Assembly: GCF_000308275.2 (NCBI RefSeq)
Contig: NZ_HG529490.1
Location: 186,001 to 250,000, forward strand
DNA length: 64,000 nt
Direction: 5' to 3'
Source of the DNA: Levyella massiliensis
GTDB lineage: Bacteria; Bacillota; Clostridia; Tissierellales; Peptoniphilaceae
The position numbers were made by a program, and so were the translations under genes. Shown here piece after piece: positions 28,189-38,777 of the stretch (positions within the stretch are counted from its first letter, which is position 1; every line of letters begins with the position of its first letter). Under the pieces are notes generated by a model. The model was not told the DNA's origin, did not search any database, and saw only the letters and a program-made list of their open reading frames with translations.

Positions 28189-28217
28189 TTGACGGGGTTT
28201 CCCACGGCTGTTATACT
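28189..28217 (+). promoter_or_regulatory. Promoter of the rpsL-rpsG-fusA operon
   Basis: TTGACG (28189-28194) and TATACT (28212-28217) are 17 bp apart. The predicted transcript has a leader of about 210 nt containing a triple 16-17-nt repeat (ACGAAAAGCTGTG, ACGAAAAGCCGTG and ACGAAAAGATGTG type, about 28315-28370) before rpsL. Confidence 0.8.
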
Positions 28218-28432
28218 GTTTAAGGTTATTTTCCGAATTTTGCCTTCAAATCGGAAGCGACAGCGCGAAGTGCGAACCGAAGTACGCACAGAAGCGTGCA
28301 CGACACGATGCTGCGCGGCGAAAAGCTGTGCTACGAAAAGCCGTGTTACGAAAAGATGTGTAGATAGAAGGCAATAATTCCGCCAAATAGCCCACATTCC
28401 GTAAGGAAAATACAAAAAGAAGGAGGAACGGT

Positions 28433-28846
28433 ATGCCGACAATTAATCAATTGATCCGAAAGGGACGTTTTTCGGAACGAAAGAAGACCAATACACCTGC
28501 GCTCGGTTTTAACTTCAATACGTTGAAGAACCGCCAGACGGTTGCGGAATCTCCGCAGAAGCGCGGCGTTTGCACGTCGGTGCGTACGGTCACCCCGAAG
28601 AAGCCGAACTCGGCACTTCGTAAAGTGGCACGTGTACGTTTAACCAACGGCTATGAAGTCCTTTCTTACATTCCCGGTATCGGTCATAACCTGCAGGAGC
28701 ACAGCGTAGTGCTGATCCGCGGGGGTCGTGTTAAAGACTTGCCTGGTGTGCGTTATCACATCATCCGCGGCGCTTTGGATGCGTCCGGCGTTGAAGGCCG
28801 TAAGCAAGCTCGTTCGAAATACGGCGCTAAGAAATCCAGCAAGTAA
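28433..28846 (+). CDS. rpsL: 30S ribosomal protein S12
   Basis: S12 lies at the decoding centre of the small subunit and influences accuracy. The 137-residue product has [12 protein letters not shown] at the start, [15 protein letters not shown] around residues 41-55 and [17 protein letters not shown] further on. The lysines at which streptomycin resistance substitutions occur in other bacteria (in PKKPNS and RVKDLPG) are unchanged. AAGGAGGAACGGT precedes the ATG. It is the first gene of the str operon, read from the promoter at 28189-28217, and is followed after 111 bp by rpsG. Confidence 0.98.
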   Translation: MPTINQLIRKGRFSERKKTNTPALGFNFNTLKNRQTVAESPQKRGVCTSVRTVTPKKPNSALRKVARVRLTNGYEVLSYIPGIGHNLQEHSVVLIRGGRVKDLPGVRYHIIRGALDASGVEGRKQARSKYGAKKSSK

Positions 28847-28957
28847 ACACGAGACTAATATGTGCATACGCGAACCTTCTGGTTTTCTTGTGCACGGCAG
28901 CCGTCAGCGGACGGTTGAGTACCATCATCTGAATGGATGAACAAGGAGGGAAGAGAA

Positions 28958-29428
28958 GTGTCAAGAAAAGGACATATTCCAAAAAGGGAGATTATGCCGG
29001 ATCCCAAATTTAACGATGTAGCCGTATCGAAGCTCATTAATGCGGTTATGTTGGACGGCAAAAAAGGACTTGCTCAGCGAATCGTATACGGAGCCTTCGA
29101 GTTTGCTGAGAAGAAGATTGGCCAGGAAGCTCTCGAGATTTATCGCAAGGCGCTCGCGAACGTCATGCCGGTATTGGAAGTTAAAGCGCGCCGTATCGGC
29201 GGTGCCACTTACCAGGTGCCGATGGAAGTTCGCCCGGATCGTCGTCAGACGCTCGCCCTGCGCTGGATCGTAGGCTTTGCTCGCACACGCGGAGAAAAGA
29301 CCATGCAAGAGCGTTTAGGAAATGAACTGATCGATGCATTCAACAACACCGGTGCCAGCGTGCGCCGTAAAGAAGAAATGCACCGTATGGCTGACGCGAA
29401 TAAGGCCTTCGCGCATTTCCGTTATTAA
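28958..29428 (+). CDS. rpsG: 30S ribosomal protein S7
   Basis: S7 nucleates assembly of the 30S head and contacts E-site tRNA. From GTG 28958 the product is 156 residues, exactly the standard length, and starts [15 protein letters not shown]; the middle has [20 protein letters not shown] and the end [23 protein letters not shown] (28943-28950) is seven bases before the GTG, while the in-frame ATG at 28937 has no site and would add seven residues not typical of S7. It lies between rpsL and fusA in the standard order. Confidence 0.97.
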   Translation: MSRKGHIPKREIMPDPKFNDVAVSKLINAVMLDGKKGLAQRIVYGAFEFAEKKIGQEALEIYRKALANVMPVLEVKARRIGGATYQVPMEVRPDRRQTLALRWIVGFARTRGEKTMQERLGNELIDAFNNTGASVRRKEEMHRMADANKAFAHFRY

Positions 29429-29445
29429 TCGCGGGGAGGTTCTAA

Positions 29446-31539
29446 TTGCCAGAACATACACCTTTAAAAGATATTCGTAATATCGGAATCATGGCCCATA
29501 TCGATGCCGGTAAAACGACAGTTACTGAGCGTATTCTGTTCTATACCGGAAAGATTCATAAAATGGGCGATACGCACGAAGGTGCGGCACAAATGGACTG
29601 GATGGAGCAGGAACAGGAACGTGGTATTACCATTACTTCTGCAGCAACCACCTGCTTCTGGCCGCGCAACGGTCGCAACCATCGCATCAACATCATCGAT
29701 ACCCCGGGACACGTGGACTTTACCGTTGAGGTAGAGCGTTCCCTGCGTGTTTTGGACGGTGCGGTTGCTTTGTTCGACGCAAAAAGCGGTGTGGAGCCTC
29801 AGTCCGAAACCGTATGGCGTCAGGCGGACAAGTATCATGTTCCGCGCATGTGCTTCATCAACAAAATGGACGCAACAGGCGCTGACTTCCTGATGTCGGT
29901 GGACACCATTCGCGACAAGCTCAAAGCAAATGCCGTTCCGGTACAATTGCCGATCGGTGCCGAGCATAAATTCGTGGGCATCATCGACTTGATCGATATG
30001 CGCGCTGAAGTGTACCACGATGACCTCGGAAAAGAGATCACGGATGAAGACATCCCTGCCGATCTGAAGGATCAGGCAGAAGAGATGCGCGCCAACTTGT
30101 TGGAACACCTCTCTGAGGTTGATGACGAATTGGCCATGGCATATCTCGAGGATGAGCCCATCAGCGACGAAATGATGCGCAATGCAATCCGCAAGGGAAC
30201 ACTGGAACAAAAGATTTTCCCGGTGCTCTGCGGTTCCGCTTATAAAAACCGCGGTGTCCAGTTCCTGATCGATGCCATCGTCGACTATATGCCGAGCCCG
30301 TTGGATATTCCGCCGGTTATCGGTACATCGACAGATCCGGACAGTGATGAGGAACTTCATCGTGAAGCGGATGTAGATGAACCGTTCTCGGCCTTGGCTT
30401 TCAAGGTCATGACCGATCCGTACGTCGGAAAGCTCTGCTTTTTCCGCGTCTACTCCGGTAAATTGGAGAACGGCAGCTATGTCTACAACTCCACAAAGGG
30501 CAAACGCGAACGCTTGAGCCGTATTTTGCAGATGCATGCGAATAAGCGTGAAGAAATCGAAGTCGTACAGGCTGGTGATATTGCCGCCGCCGTCGGTCTG
30601 AAAGACACCGGCACCGGCGATACCCTCTGCGATCAGGATGCGCCGATTATTCTGGAACAAATGACATTCCCGGAGCCGGTTATCTCCGTTGCTATCGAGC
30701 CGAAGACCCGCGCTTCCCAGGAAAAAATGGGCGTAGCATTGGCCAAGTTGGCTGAAGAGGATCCGACCTTCAAGACCTATACCAATACAGAAACGGGTCA
30801 GACGATTATCGCCGGCATGGGCGAATTGCACTTGGAAATCATCGTGGATCGTCTGCAACGTGAATTTAAAGTGGAAGCCAATATCGGTAATCCGCAGGTA
30901 TCGTACCGTGAATCCATCACCGCTCCGGCTGAGGCACAAGGTAAATTTGTTCGTCAGTCCGGTGGTCATGGTCAATACGGTGATGTACGTATCCGCATCA
31001 AACCGGGTGAACCGGGAACGGGTATTGTAGTACACAATGTTACCGTCGGCGGATCCATTCCGAAGGAATTTATCAATCCTTCCATCCAGGGTGTGCAGGA
31101 AGCTTGCCAGAGCGGTCCTGTTGCCGGATTCCCGGTGTTGGATGTGGACGTCGAGATTTACGACGGTTCATTCCACGAGGTCGACTCGTCGGAGACAGCG
31201 TTTAAGATTGCCGGTTCCATGGCTATGCAAAATGCCATGAAGAAGGCAAATCCGGCGCTGCTGGAACCGGTACAGAAAGTAGAAATTCTGACGCCGGAAG
31301 AGTATCTGGGCGATGTTATGGGCGATGTCTCGTCCCGTCGCGGACGCATTGATCAAATGTCCACCCGCGCAGGCGTTCAGGTCATTGATGCGTTCATCCC
31401 GCTGTCGGAGATGTTCGGCTACGCAACGGATTTGCGTTCTAAGACGCAGGGCCGTGCAACGTATTCGATGCAATTCGACCACTACGAGAAAGTACCTGAC
31501 AGCATTGCTGAGGAAGTAACGAAAGAACGGAATGCGTAA
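29446..31539 (+). CDS. fusA: Translation elongation factor G
   Basis: EF-G is the GTPase that drives ribosomal translocation and, with RRF, recycling. The 697-residue product has the G1 motif AHIDAGKTT (about 18-26), the switch II sequence [12 protein letters not shown] for guanine specificity and the family segments [11 protein letters not shown] and [14 protein letters not shown] in domains IV and V. It starts at TTG 29446, preceded by GGGGAGG at seven bases; the first residues [18 protein letters not shown] confirm that start. It lies 17 bp after rpsG. Whether tuf is co-transcribed is uncertain, since tuf has its own promoter. Confidence 0.97.
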   Translation: MPEHTPLKDIRNIGIMAHIDAGKTTVTERILFYTGKIHKMGDTHEGAAQMDWMEQEQERGITITSAATTCFWPRNGRNHRINIIDTPGHVDFTVEVERSLRVLDGAVALFDAKSGVEPQSETVWRQADKYHVPRMCFINKMDATGADFLMSVDTIRDKLKANAVPVQLPIGAEHKFVGIIDLIDMRAEVYHDDLGKEITDEDIPADLKDQAEEMRANLLEHLSEVDDELAMAYLEDEPISDEMMRNAIRKGTLEQKIFPVLCGSAYKNRGVQFLIDAIVDYMPSPLDIPPVIGTSTDPDSDEELHREADVDEPFSALAFKVMTDPYVGKLCFFRVYSGKLENGSYVYNSTKGKRERLSRILQMHANKREEIEVVQAGDIAAAVGLKDTGTGDTLCDQDAPIILEQMTFPEPVISVAIEPKTRASQEKMGVALAKLAEEDPTFKTYTNTETGQTIIAGMGELHLEIIVDRLQREFKVEANIGNPQVSYRESITAPAEAQGKFVRQSGGHGQYGDVRIRIKPGEPGTGIVVHNVTVGGSIPKEFINPSIQGVQEACQSGPVAGFPVLDVDVEIYDGSFHEVDSSETAFKIAGSMAMQNAMKKANPALLEPVQKVEILTPEEYLGDVMGDVSSRRGRIDQMSTRAGVQVIDAFIPLSEMFGYATDLRSKTQGRATYSMQFDHYEKVPDSIAEEVTKERNA

Positions 31540-31568
31540 TCTGACAGGTTGCGTATTTTAGCGGAACG

Positions 31569-31598
31569 TTGGCATTTTAAGGCCATCTGTTCTATAAT
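31569..31598 (+). promoter_or_regulatory. Promoter of tuf
   Basis: TTGGCA (31569-31574) and TATAAT (31593-31598) are separated by 18 bp in the fusA-tuf gap. Confidence 0.75.
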
Positions 31599-31635
31599 GA
31601 TCCATAACGACCAATAGTTGTTTGAGGAGGAAAAT

Positions 31636-32826
31636 ATGGCGAAGCAAAAATTTGAGCGTACGAAACCGCATGTAAACATCGGCACGATCGGCCACGTCGA
31701 CCATGGTAAGACGACCCTGACCGCTGCTATCACTAAGGTTATGAACGAGAAATACGGTACTGGTGAATTCGTTGATTACGCCAATATCGATAAGGCGCCG
31801 GAAGAGCGCGCTCGTGGTATAACCATCAACACTTCGGTGGTTGAATATGAGACCCCGAACCGTCACTACGCACACGTGGACTGCCCGGGACACGCCGACT
31901 ATGTTAAGAACATGATCACCGGCGCTGCTCAGATGGACGGTGCTATCTTGGTTGTTTCCGCTGCTGACGGCCCGATGCCGCAGACACGTGAACACATCCT
32001 GCTGGCTCGTCAGGTTGGTGTGCCGAGAATCGTTGTATTCTTGAACAAGAAAGACCAAGTAGATGATGACGAATTGATCGAATTGGTCGAGATGGAAGTT
32101 CGCGATCTGTTGAATGAATATGACTTTGATGGCGACAACACCCCGATTATCGTTGGCTCCGCTCTGAAGTGCCTGGAAGAAGGCGGCGAATGGGAAGAGC
32201 CGATCATCGAATTGATGAATGCTGTTGACGAATATGTCCCGACTCCGGTTCGTGCGACGGATGAGCCGTTCCTGATGCCGGTTGAAGACGTTCTGACCAT
32301 CACCGGACGTGGTACGGTTGCTACCGGCCGTGTTGAGCGTGGTGTTCTGAAACTGAACGACACGGTTGAGATCGTCGGTCTTGTTGACAAGCCGCGTGAA
32401 GTGGTTGTCACCGGTGTGGAAATGTTCCACAAGCAATTGGATCAGGCAGAAGCCGGCGATAACATCGGCGCGCTGCTGCGTGGTGTACAGCGTAATGAAA
32501 TCGAGCGTGGACAGGTTTTGGCTGCTAAGAACTCGATTCATCCGCACACCAAATTCGAAGGTCAGGTTTACGTTCTGACGAAAGACGAAGGTGGCCGTCA
32601 TACCCCGTTCTTCTCGGGCTATCGTCCGCAGTTCTTCTTCCGTACAACCGACGTAACCGGTGACATCCAGCTGCCGGAAGGCACCGAGATGGTTATGCCG
32701 GGAGATAACGCTACCTTCACGATCTCTCTGATCTCGCCGATCGCGATTGAGGAAGGTCTCCGTTTCGCTGTCCGTGAGGGTGGCCGTACGGTTGCTTCCG
32801 GTGTTGTTTCCAAGGTTATTGAGTAA
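31636..32826 (+). CDS. tuf: Translation elongation factor Tu
   Basis: EF-Tu delivers aminoacyl-tRNA to the ribosome as a GTP complex. From ATG 31636 the product is 396 residues with [15 protein letters not shown] (G1), [12 protein letters not shown] (G3), NKKDQVDD (G4, an NKKD form in place of the commoner NKxD consensus) and the C-terminal [25 protein letters not shown] precedes this ATG; the track-style upstream ATG at 31618 adds six residues that EF-Tu lacks. It has its own promoter and a strong terminator. A 43-bp copy of its last codons occurs at 49979-50021 with two mismatches. Confidence 0.97.
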   Translation: MAKQKFERTKPHVNIGTIGHVDHGKTTLTAAITKVMNEKYGTGEFVDYANIDKAPEERARGITINTSVVEYETPNRHYAHVDCPGHADYVKNMITGAAQMDGAILVVSAADGPMPQTREHILLARQVGVPRIVVFLNKKDQVDDDELIELVEMEVRDLLNEYDFDGDNTPIIVGSALKCLEEGGEWEEPIIELMNAVDEYVPTPVRATDEPFLMPVEDVLTITGRGTVATGRVERGVLKLNDTVEIVGLVDKPREVVVTGVEMFHKQLDQAEAGDNIGALLRGVQRNEIERGQVLAAKNSIHPHTKFEGQVYVLTKDEGGRHTPFFSGYRPQFFFRTTDVTGDIQLPEGTEMVMPGDNATFTISLISPIAIEEGLRFAVREGGRTVASGVVSKVIE

Positions 32827-32864
32827 GCGAAGAATACAATCCAAAAACGCAGTTTTGGCTGCGT

Positions 32865-32908
32865 AAAAAAGCAAGCTCGGGGTGAAAGCCTCGGGCTTGC
32901 TTTTTTTT
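32865..32908 (+). terminator. Terminator of tuf
   Basis: AAGCAAGC and GCTTGCTT arms, with an inner CGGGG/CCTCG pair, are followed by eight T residues. A smaller hairpin CCAAAA/TTTTGG lies just upstream at 32841-32858. Confidence 0.92.
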
Positions 32909-33242
32909 GTGCGAAAGCGCACGATGGCTCGTAGTCAGGGTCGACCGGATCGATTTTATAATAGAAAAAGTTTTTTTTTATAGAAAAACCAAGGAGAATA
33001 GTCTAAAATAAAGAAAAGGCGATTATTACACTTGACAAGGGGGAAGACCACGTGAACACTCTCTTAGATAGACAGACAGATAGACAGACAGACAGACAAT
33101 CTGTCAGTAGTTTTCGTTCGCTTTCTTTTACTTTTATTTTTTCGGAGAGGCATCACATCGGCCGCCTGTTCATGGCCAATGGATAGCCTCTTTTTTCATG
33201 GCAGGAATCAATATCGTGCAGAAGAAAAGAAAGGACTAAAGC
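32909..33242 (+). promoter_or_regulatory. Leader region of the first adhesin, homologous to that of the second
   Basis: From about 33020 this region is nearly identical to the leader of the second adhesin (about 38487-38773): a shared CTTGACAAGGGGGAAGAC block, a degenerate GACA/GATA tract of about eight units (33066-33098), and TTTTCGTTCGCTTTCTTTTAC and ATCACATCGGCCGCCTGTTC blocks, then AAAGAAAGGACTAAAGC before the ATG. I do not find a confident -10/-35 pair. Confidence 0.6.
33052..33186 (+). CDS. Candidate upstream ORF (44 codons) in the first adhesin leader
   Basis: GTG 33052 follows AGGGGGAAG at a workable distance. The reading (NTLLDRQTDRQTD, then SVSSFRSLSFTFIF) corresponds to the upstream ORF of the second locus, but here the tract is short and impure and the frame ends at TAG 33184-33186, 57 bp before the adhesin start. 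It is listed because of the paralogous case at 38526; expression is not demonstrated. Confidence 0.35.
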   Translation: MNTLLDRQTDRQTDRQSVSSFRSLSFTFIFSERHHIGRLFMANG

Positions 33243-34193
33243 ATGAAACACTTACGCAATAGAGTATTGGCCGGTGTTGTCGCACTCGTCATGCTCGCCA
33301 CCGCCGTCATCACGGATAGCCGCCCTGTTCTCGCAGAGGACAAGGCTTCTTCGCATGCCGTGGAGACGTTGGATACGGCTATGCCATTGGAGAAGACGGG
33401 GGAAAAGAGTCCGGGCGAGAGGAAAGAGGATCCCGAGACGACGGATACGCTCATGCCATTGGAGAATCCGGGCGAAAAGAGTCTGGACGAGAGGAAAGAG
33501 CACCCCGAGGAAACGACAGAAGCTATTACAAAAGCGAAAACCGTGGAAGAGGGGAAGGAAACTGCGGATGCGCCGGCGGCTCAGGCGAAACCGGAAAAAG
33601 CGTTGGCCTTGGCGAATGGTACCGGCGTAAACTACACCTTTAGCGCAAACTGGTCAACGAAAACGACAAAGGATTATACGGTTGACACGACGGATCCAAC
33701 GAAAATTTCTGTTCATCCTTCCGATAATTCACAAAAAACCGTAACCTGGGCAGTTCATCTGGGCGTTCCCCAAGCCCAAGGCACAATTTTTCCCATAGGC
33801 TCTGTCAAGATTACGGTGCCCAATTTCATTGTGGAGAACTGGGAAACGACCGACGACACAAAAAAAGTGAATGTCAGTAGTAACAATGGCGCAGTATTGC
33901 CTCACATGTCTTGGCAGATCGCAAAAGCGCCGAATCCAAGCACTTCTGCGGATTTCAATTATAAGGATAATAACGATGGTACGTATACTTTAACGAATTA
34001 CAAGGATCTTAATGGCGGATTTACCTTGGACTTCGAGCAGAGCTTTTTCTTTAAGCCGGCGTATGTAAAAGTAGATTCGGATGGAAAATTAGAAAAGGAT
34101 TACTCCATTCAGCTCAAGATCGACGCGAATAATGACGGTAGGAATGAAGTAGATGACGAAAAAAACTCAGTCTTCAGTTACAGAATACGCTGA
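33243..34193 (+). CDS. N-terminal part of a frameshifted Cna-B surface adhesin (paralog 1)
   Basis: The first 32 residues form a signal peptide (MKHLRNRVLAGVVALVM then a cleavage-like VLAED) almost identical to that of paralog 2. Residues 33-120 are a charged Glu/Lys/Thr-rich linker with two copies of a MPLE(K/N)xGEKS motif. From about 125 a beta-rich domain begins (GVNYTFSANWS, FIVENWETTDDTKK, FTLDFEQSFFF). The frame ends at TGA 34191 shortly after an A7 tract (34159-34165); the -1 frame continues as the rest of the protein (34166-38137), matching paralog 2 throughout. As one gene it would encode about 1,631 residues. AAAGAAAGGACTAAAGC precedes the ATG. Confidence 0.8.
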   Translation: MKHLRNRVLAGVVALVMLATAVITDSRPVLAEDKASSHAVETLDTAMPLEKTGEKSPGERKEDPETTDTLMPLENPGEKSLDERKEHPEETTEAITKAKTVEEGKETADAPAAQAKPEKALALANGTGVNYTFSANWSTKTTKDYTVDTTDPTKISVHPSDNSQKTVTWAVHLGVPQAQGTIFPIGSVKITVPNFIVENWETTDDTKKVNVSSNNGAVLPHMSWQIAKAPNPSTSADFNYKDNNDGTYTLTNYKDLNGGFTLDFEQSFFFKPAYVKVDSDGKLEKDYSIQLKIDANNDGRNEVDDEKNSVFSYRIR

Positions 34194-37100
34194 ATCCGGG
34201 CAAAGTTAAACTTAGTGTTGCCAGAAAGGATAACGCAAAGGGGGCCTACCTGACTTGGCAGAATAGCTGGGGGCCGAGACCTGCGGATGATAAGGGCCAG
34301 AAATATTTTTATGTCATTTGGTTCGCTGATTATCAGCGTGGCGCCGGCACATCTCTACCGTTCTCCGCAAAAGTTACCGATACCGGTAGCGACGGAGAGG
34401 TCGTTGGCACGGGGTATTATACTTTCCACGATAATACCTTCCAAAATGATCTGAATACGACGTATCCATCTCTTGCGATGATTAAGGATAGTCGGACGTA
34501 TCGTCAATATCAGGGTAGCGAGTTAGTAGGACTAACCGGAATCACCTATCCACGCAGTTTAGGCGACCATCTGCTTCTCCAAGATATGCAGCCCTGTCTC
34601 TCGCAGGCGATCTTAAAACGGTATCCCCTTTCTCTACTTGATGGAAAATCTGATGAAGAGCTGAGAAAAACGGGAATCGAACTGTCCAATGCCGTGCAGG
34701 TGGACGAAATTGCCGACAATGGGCAAAAGGACCAAATAAATGCCACGGCGAAGGAAAAAGTTTACTTCTATTTAGGGGAAGGGTCTTTTGGAAAATACAA
34801 TGTATTCAGTGCAGAGACATCCTTACCCATGGCGAGGACGTACCTTTTAGATGGGGAAACCATTCGATTGGCGGGCAACTGGAATGCCCGTGATCACAGC
34901 TGGCACACTTCATCGGTTACCAGACGACCGAATACGGCCAAAGATCAGAAATGGGAGATGAAGATCACCCAGTCTTCGCCCTATTACATTGAAGGGAAAG
35001 GAAACGATCTTACGAATTCCACTCTTAACGAACTCTTTGATCAAAAGAAAATGACCCAACTTAGCGATGCGGACTATTTCTATCGTGATTTTAGGGTCAA
35101 GTGGACAGAATATGATGCGGCGCAAACATCTCTTGGTGAAGACACAGGGAACCCCATTAAAAATTATGCATCCTATTCGCCTGTTGAGGTATGGGTGCGC
35201 AAAAATGGTAAGTCTACCTTTGAACCATATGCCAAGGTAAAACGAGGAAAGGACGGCGCTTATATCGCGACAGATTGGAAGGAACAGCCGTTAGCCACGT
35301 CAAAGGGAGTGTTTAGAAGTTTTTGGGCCCTTCCGGACGATGTAGTCGAAATAGAATATCGACACGAGAATGGGGACACCACTTTTCAAACCGACATGAC
35401 CACCTATGAAAATGTGGTGCTTCGACCAACCACTGCGGTACAAGCGCTTTTAAAAGCTTCTAAGGCTGCAGGAAATAACAGCATGGTTACCGCTGTAGCA
35501 AAACGAACCGTAGGAACGATGACAGACAACACTAAGGGGCAACCTTTGGCAGTTACTGCGTATACGCTGCGGGACCTGTCCGTATCCTCTTCTGTTTTTA
35601 GTTATGAAGGAAAATTAACCGACGATCCAGAGGAAAGTAAGCAGAAGAGGCGGGTATTTGACTCGAATTATAACGGGGCATACTCTATTTTTTGGGGTAT
35701 TACGGGTGGTGGAAAAAGTGACAAAGAGCTCGTCAAACGCTTCGCATTTAACAAGGGGACATTCTATGATCTTTTGCCGAAAGACACCTATGTTGATCCG
35801 AAGACGACAGAGTTGAAGTTGAATTGGTCTTACTCTGATGGCGAGGGAAATGTCATTCCGAAAGAAAATTACTCCGTTTCTTTCGTGGATGATTATGAGC
35901 ATTCCGGAAGAACGATGATGATCGTGGAGTACACGATTCCTGACAATCTTCTGGATTTTGGACAAGGCGATCCACAGGTTGTATTTTCCTATGATCTTTA
36001 CAATACCTATGAAAACATCGTTGACCGCGGAACAGATGTGCTCCATTCGGTTGCGTTTGTGAACGGGAATGATAAGATTCCCTTCCATCCGGGAGGTGCC
36101 GTTAAAACGCCGGATAAGCTTGCCGACAAGAATTTTTTCACCAATTTGGGAAAATCAAATGCTGGAAAGATAATGTTCAACCAGGATACGGTTCCTTATG
36201 ATAAGGTCACGGTCAATCAGTCCGGATTGACAAAGAAGGTAAAGCCGGTTGGTCAGCCTTTATATCAGGCAAGTACAACGGTAGAAGGAAAGAGTGTCTA
36301 TACCTATAAACTACGCTATCAGACGGAGAAGCAAACAAATGCGGATCAGCTGGTTTTCTATGATGTGCTGGAAAATGGCGCAGAGAACAAGCCTTCCGAA
36401 TGGAAAGGAACATTGCAATCCGTCGATGTATCCGCCATTGAAGAAAAACCAAGCGCAGGGAAAGAGAAAGGCACACTGGTACCGATCGTTTATTACGCTA
36501 CGAGTATTCCATCGGAAGATCAGTTTGACGTGACGAATTCCATTTGGTCAACGACGAAGCCTCAGGACATGAAGCAGGTGAAAGCCATCGCGATCGACTG
36601 TAGGAAAGCAAAAAATGGAGACAAAGATACAAACTTCGTCCTGGAAAAAGGAGGCAGTCTGTCGGTGCTCGTCAATCTTGTTGCTCCAACAGATCCTAAG
36701 CTCGAGGGCAAAAAGGCAGTCAATGAGGGGATGATCAAGACGAGAACCTTCTCCGGTTCAGAAGCCCCTAACACCAAACATGTGAACAAGATCATGGCCA
36801 GAACCTTCTCCGGCTCAAAAGCCCCCGCAATCAATACGATTCGGGCACTGCAGGCCGATGCAGAAGTGACGCTAAAAATGCCTAAGATCACGATCAGTGG
36901 GAAAAAAGTATGGAATGACCAAAACGACAAAGCGGGGATTCGTCCCGAAGAGGTCACCATTCAATTGTTTGCTAATGGTAAGGATACAGGAAAAATAACG
37001 AAGGCGACAAATACGAACAGCTGGAAATACGCCTTTGAGGGTCTTGATCTATACGATGCAAACGGAAACAAAATCGTATACACCGTAAAAGAAGTGCCGG

Positions 37101-38137
37101 TTAAGGGATACACCACGGAGATTGAAGGAACAACCATTACGAATACGTATAACAAACCGTGGACGCCAATTGATCCCGTCAAGACCTCTCTCACGGTCAC
37201 CAAAGCCTGGTCCGGCATTGCCCGGAACTACTATGATGCAGCTTCCGTGACCGTCGAGCTTTATAAGAACGGTCAAGCGACGGGAATGAAAGCTACTTTA
37301 AATAAGGCGAACCAGTTCACGGCAACGTTCAATAATCTAAAGACCGTCGATGACGTCGCGCAGCCACAGCAGAACCAATACACCGTAAAAGAGCTGGATG
37401 CAAATGGAAAAGCACTTGCCAACGGAGACAAAGTCACGATCTTGAACAAGGACTATACTGTCCGGTATGGGCAAGTTGCCGGCGGTAAACAGACCATCAC
37501 CAATACGCTGGTGAATCCCATGCGCACCATTAGTGGCAAGAAAATCTGGAACGATCGCGGGAATGTGGACGGTCTGCGCCCGAAGACCATTACGGTGCGT
37601 CTCCTGGCCGATGGCAAGGAAGTGCAGAAGCTTACCGTGGACAAGGGGCAAGACGGCAAGTGGGAATTTGCCTTTATGAATTGTCCGACGTATGACAAGG
37701 GTACGCCCATTACGTATACCATCACTGAGGACAAGGTAGCGTTCTACACGACAAAGATTGATGGCACGACGATCACCAACAGCCATCGACCGAAGCCGAC
37801 CCCACCGACGCCGAATCCGCCGACACCGGTGGAACCGACGCCGACGCCCAACCCGCCAACGCCGAATCCGCCGACGCCAAATCCGCCGACGCCGAATCTG
37901 CCGACACCGGTAGAACCGACACCCAATCCCACACCAAATCCGAAGCCAACGCCTGGAAACCATCCCACACCGTCGGATTCGACGACACAGGAGGTACCGA
38001 ATAAGAGTGTTCATTCACCAAAAACGGGAGATTCTTTCTCTGTGATGCAATTTGTCGTTGTGGGATGCTGTGCATTGGCACTCGTGTTTTCCACCTTGCG
38101 AAGCGTGCAGACGAGAAAGAAGGAAAGAGAGCAATAA
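34166..38137 (+). CDS. C-terminal part of the frameshifted Cna-B surface adhesin (paralog 1)
   Basis: Open in the -1 frame from the A7 tract to the stop; the first internal ATG is 34478, but homology to paralog 2 starts at once (LSLQLQNTLNPGKVKLSV, then WQNSWGPRP). It contains a large beta-rich adhesive region, then three Cna B-type domains near the end (starting at about 36895 KITISGKKVWND, 37180 KTSLTVTKAWSG and 37522 RTISGKKIWND), each with the usual K at the start and YTVKE or YTITE glutamate for an intramolecular isopeptide bond. A PTPNPPT stalk (37798-37960), SPKTGD, a membrane helix and the basic tail TRKKEREQ follow. Sortase anchoring to the wall is expected. A terminator follows at 38181. 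Confidence 0.85.
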   Translation, partial: LSLQLQNTLNPGKVKLSVARKDNAKGAYLTWQNSWGPRPADDKGQKYFYVIWFADYQRGAGTSLPFSAKVTDTGSDGEVVGTGYYTFHDNTFQNDLNTTYPSLAMIKDSRTYRQYQGSELVGLTGITYPRSLGDHLLLQDMQPCLSQAILKRYPLSLLDGKSDEELRKTGIELSNAVQVDEIADNGQKDQINATAKEKVYFYLGEGSFGKYNVFSAETSLPMARTYLLDGETIRLAGNWNARDHSWHTSSVTRRPNTAKDQKWEMKITQSSPYYIEGKGNDLTNSTLNELFDQKKMTQLSDADYFYRDFRVKWTEYDAAQTSLGEDTGNPIKNYASYSPVEVWVRKNGKSTFEPYAKVKRGKDGAYIATDWKEQPLATSKGVFRSFWALPDDVVEIEYRHENGDTTFQTDMTTYENVVLRPTTAVQALLKASKAAGNNSMVTAVAKRTVGTMTDNTKGQPLAVTAYTLRDLSVSSSVFSYEGKLTDDPEESKQKRRVFDSNYNGAYSIFWGITGGGKSDKELVKRFAFNKGTFYDLLPKDTYVDPKTTELKLNWSYSDGEGNVIPKENYSVSFVDDYEHSGRTMMIVEYTIPDNLLDFGQGDPQVVFSYDLYNTYENIVDRGTDVLHSVAFVNGNDKIPFHPGGAVKTPDKLADKNFFTNLGKSNAGKIMFNQDTVPYDKVTVNQSGLTKKVKPVGQPLYQASTTVEGKSVYTYKLRYQTEKQTNADQLVFYDVLENGAENKPSEWKGTLQSVDVSAIEEKPSAGKEKGTLVPIVYYATSIPSEDQFDVTNSIWSTTKPQDMKQVKAIAIDCRKAKNGDKDTNFVLEKGGSLSVLVNLVAPTDPKLEGKKAVNEGMIKTRTFSGSEAPNTKHVNKIMARTFSGSKAPAINTIRALQADAEVTLKMPKITISGKKVWNDQNDKAGIRPEEVTIQLFANGKDTGKITKATNTNSWKYAFEGLDLYDANGNKIVYTVKEVPVKGYTTEIEGTTITNTYNKPWTPIDPVKTSLTVTKAWSGIARNYYDAASVTVELYKNGQATGMKATLNKANQFTATFNNLKTVDDVAQPQQNQYTVKELDANGKALANGDKVTILNKDYTVRYGQVAGGKQTITNTLVNPMRTISGKKIWNDRGNVDGLRPKTITVRLLADGKEVQKLTVDKGQDGKWEFAFMNCPTYDKGTPITYTITEDKVAFYTTKIDGTTITNSHRPKPTPPTPNPPTPVEPTPTPNPPTPNPPTPNPPTPNLPTPVEPTPNPTPNPKPTPGNHPTPSDSTTQEVPNKSVHSPKTGDSFSVMQFVVVGCCALALVFSTLRSVQTRKKEREQ
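37154..37860 (+). repeat. About 700-bp block nearly identical to 43291-43990
   Basis: The last two Cna-B domains and the start of the stalk in paralog 1 match those in paralog 2 with only scattered single-base differences by eye (for example GGCATT against GGCGTT, CACCGTAAAA against CACCGCAAAA). The upstream coding sequence is far more divergent, so this block appears homogenised by recombination or recently duplicated. Confidence 0.85.
37798..37960 (+). repeat. Proline-rich stalk repeat of paralog 1
   Basis: Fifteen-base units reading PTPNP and PTPVE in tandem encode a cell-wall-spanning stalk before the SPKTGD motif. Confidence 0.8.
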
Positions 38138-38180
38138 ACGCATAGAGGGCAGAGACATATAGCCATCTATGTACATTCGA

Positions 38181-38207
38181 GGGGCCGGCATAAGCCGGCC
38201 CCTTTTT
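38181..38207 (+). terminator. Terminator of adhesin paralog 1
   Basis: Perfect 9-bp stem GGGGCCGGC/GCCGGCCCC with ATAA loop, followed by five T residues. Confidence 0.92.

Positions 38208-38773
<566 letters not shown>

Positions 38774-38777
<4 letters not shown>

Noticed and set aside
27780-28223. 148-codon plus-strand frame ending near the str promoter
   Set aside because: It is low-complexity sequence over the 36-bp repeats without a ribosome binding site.
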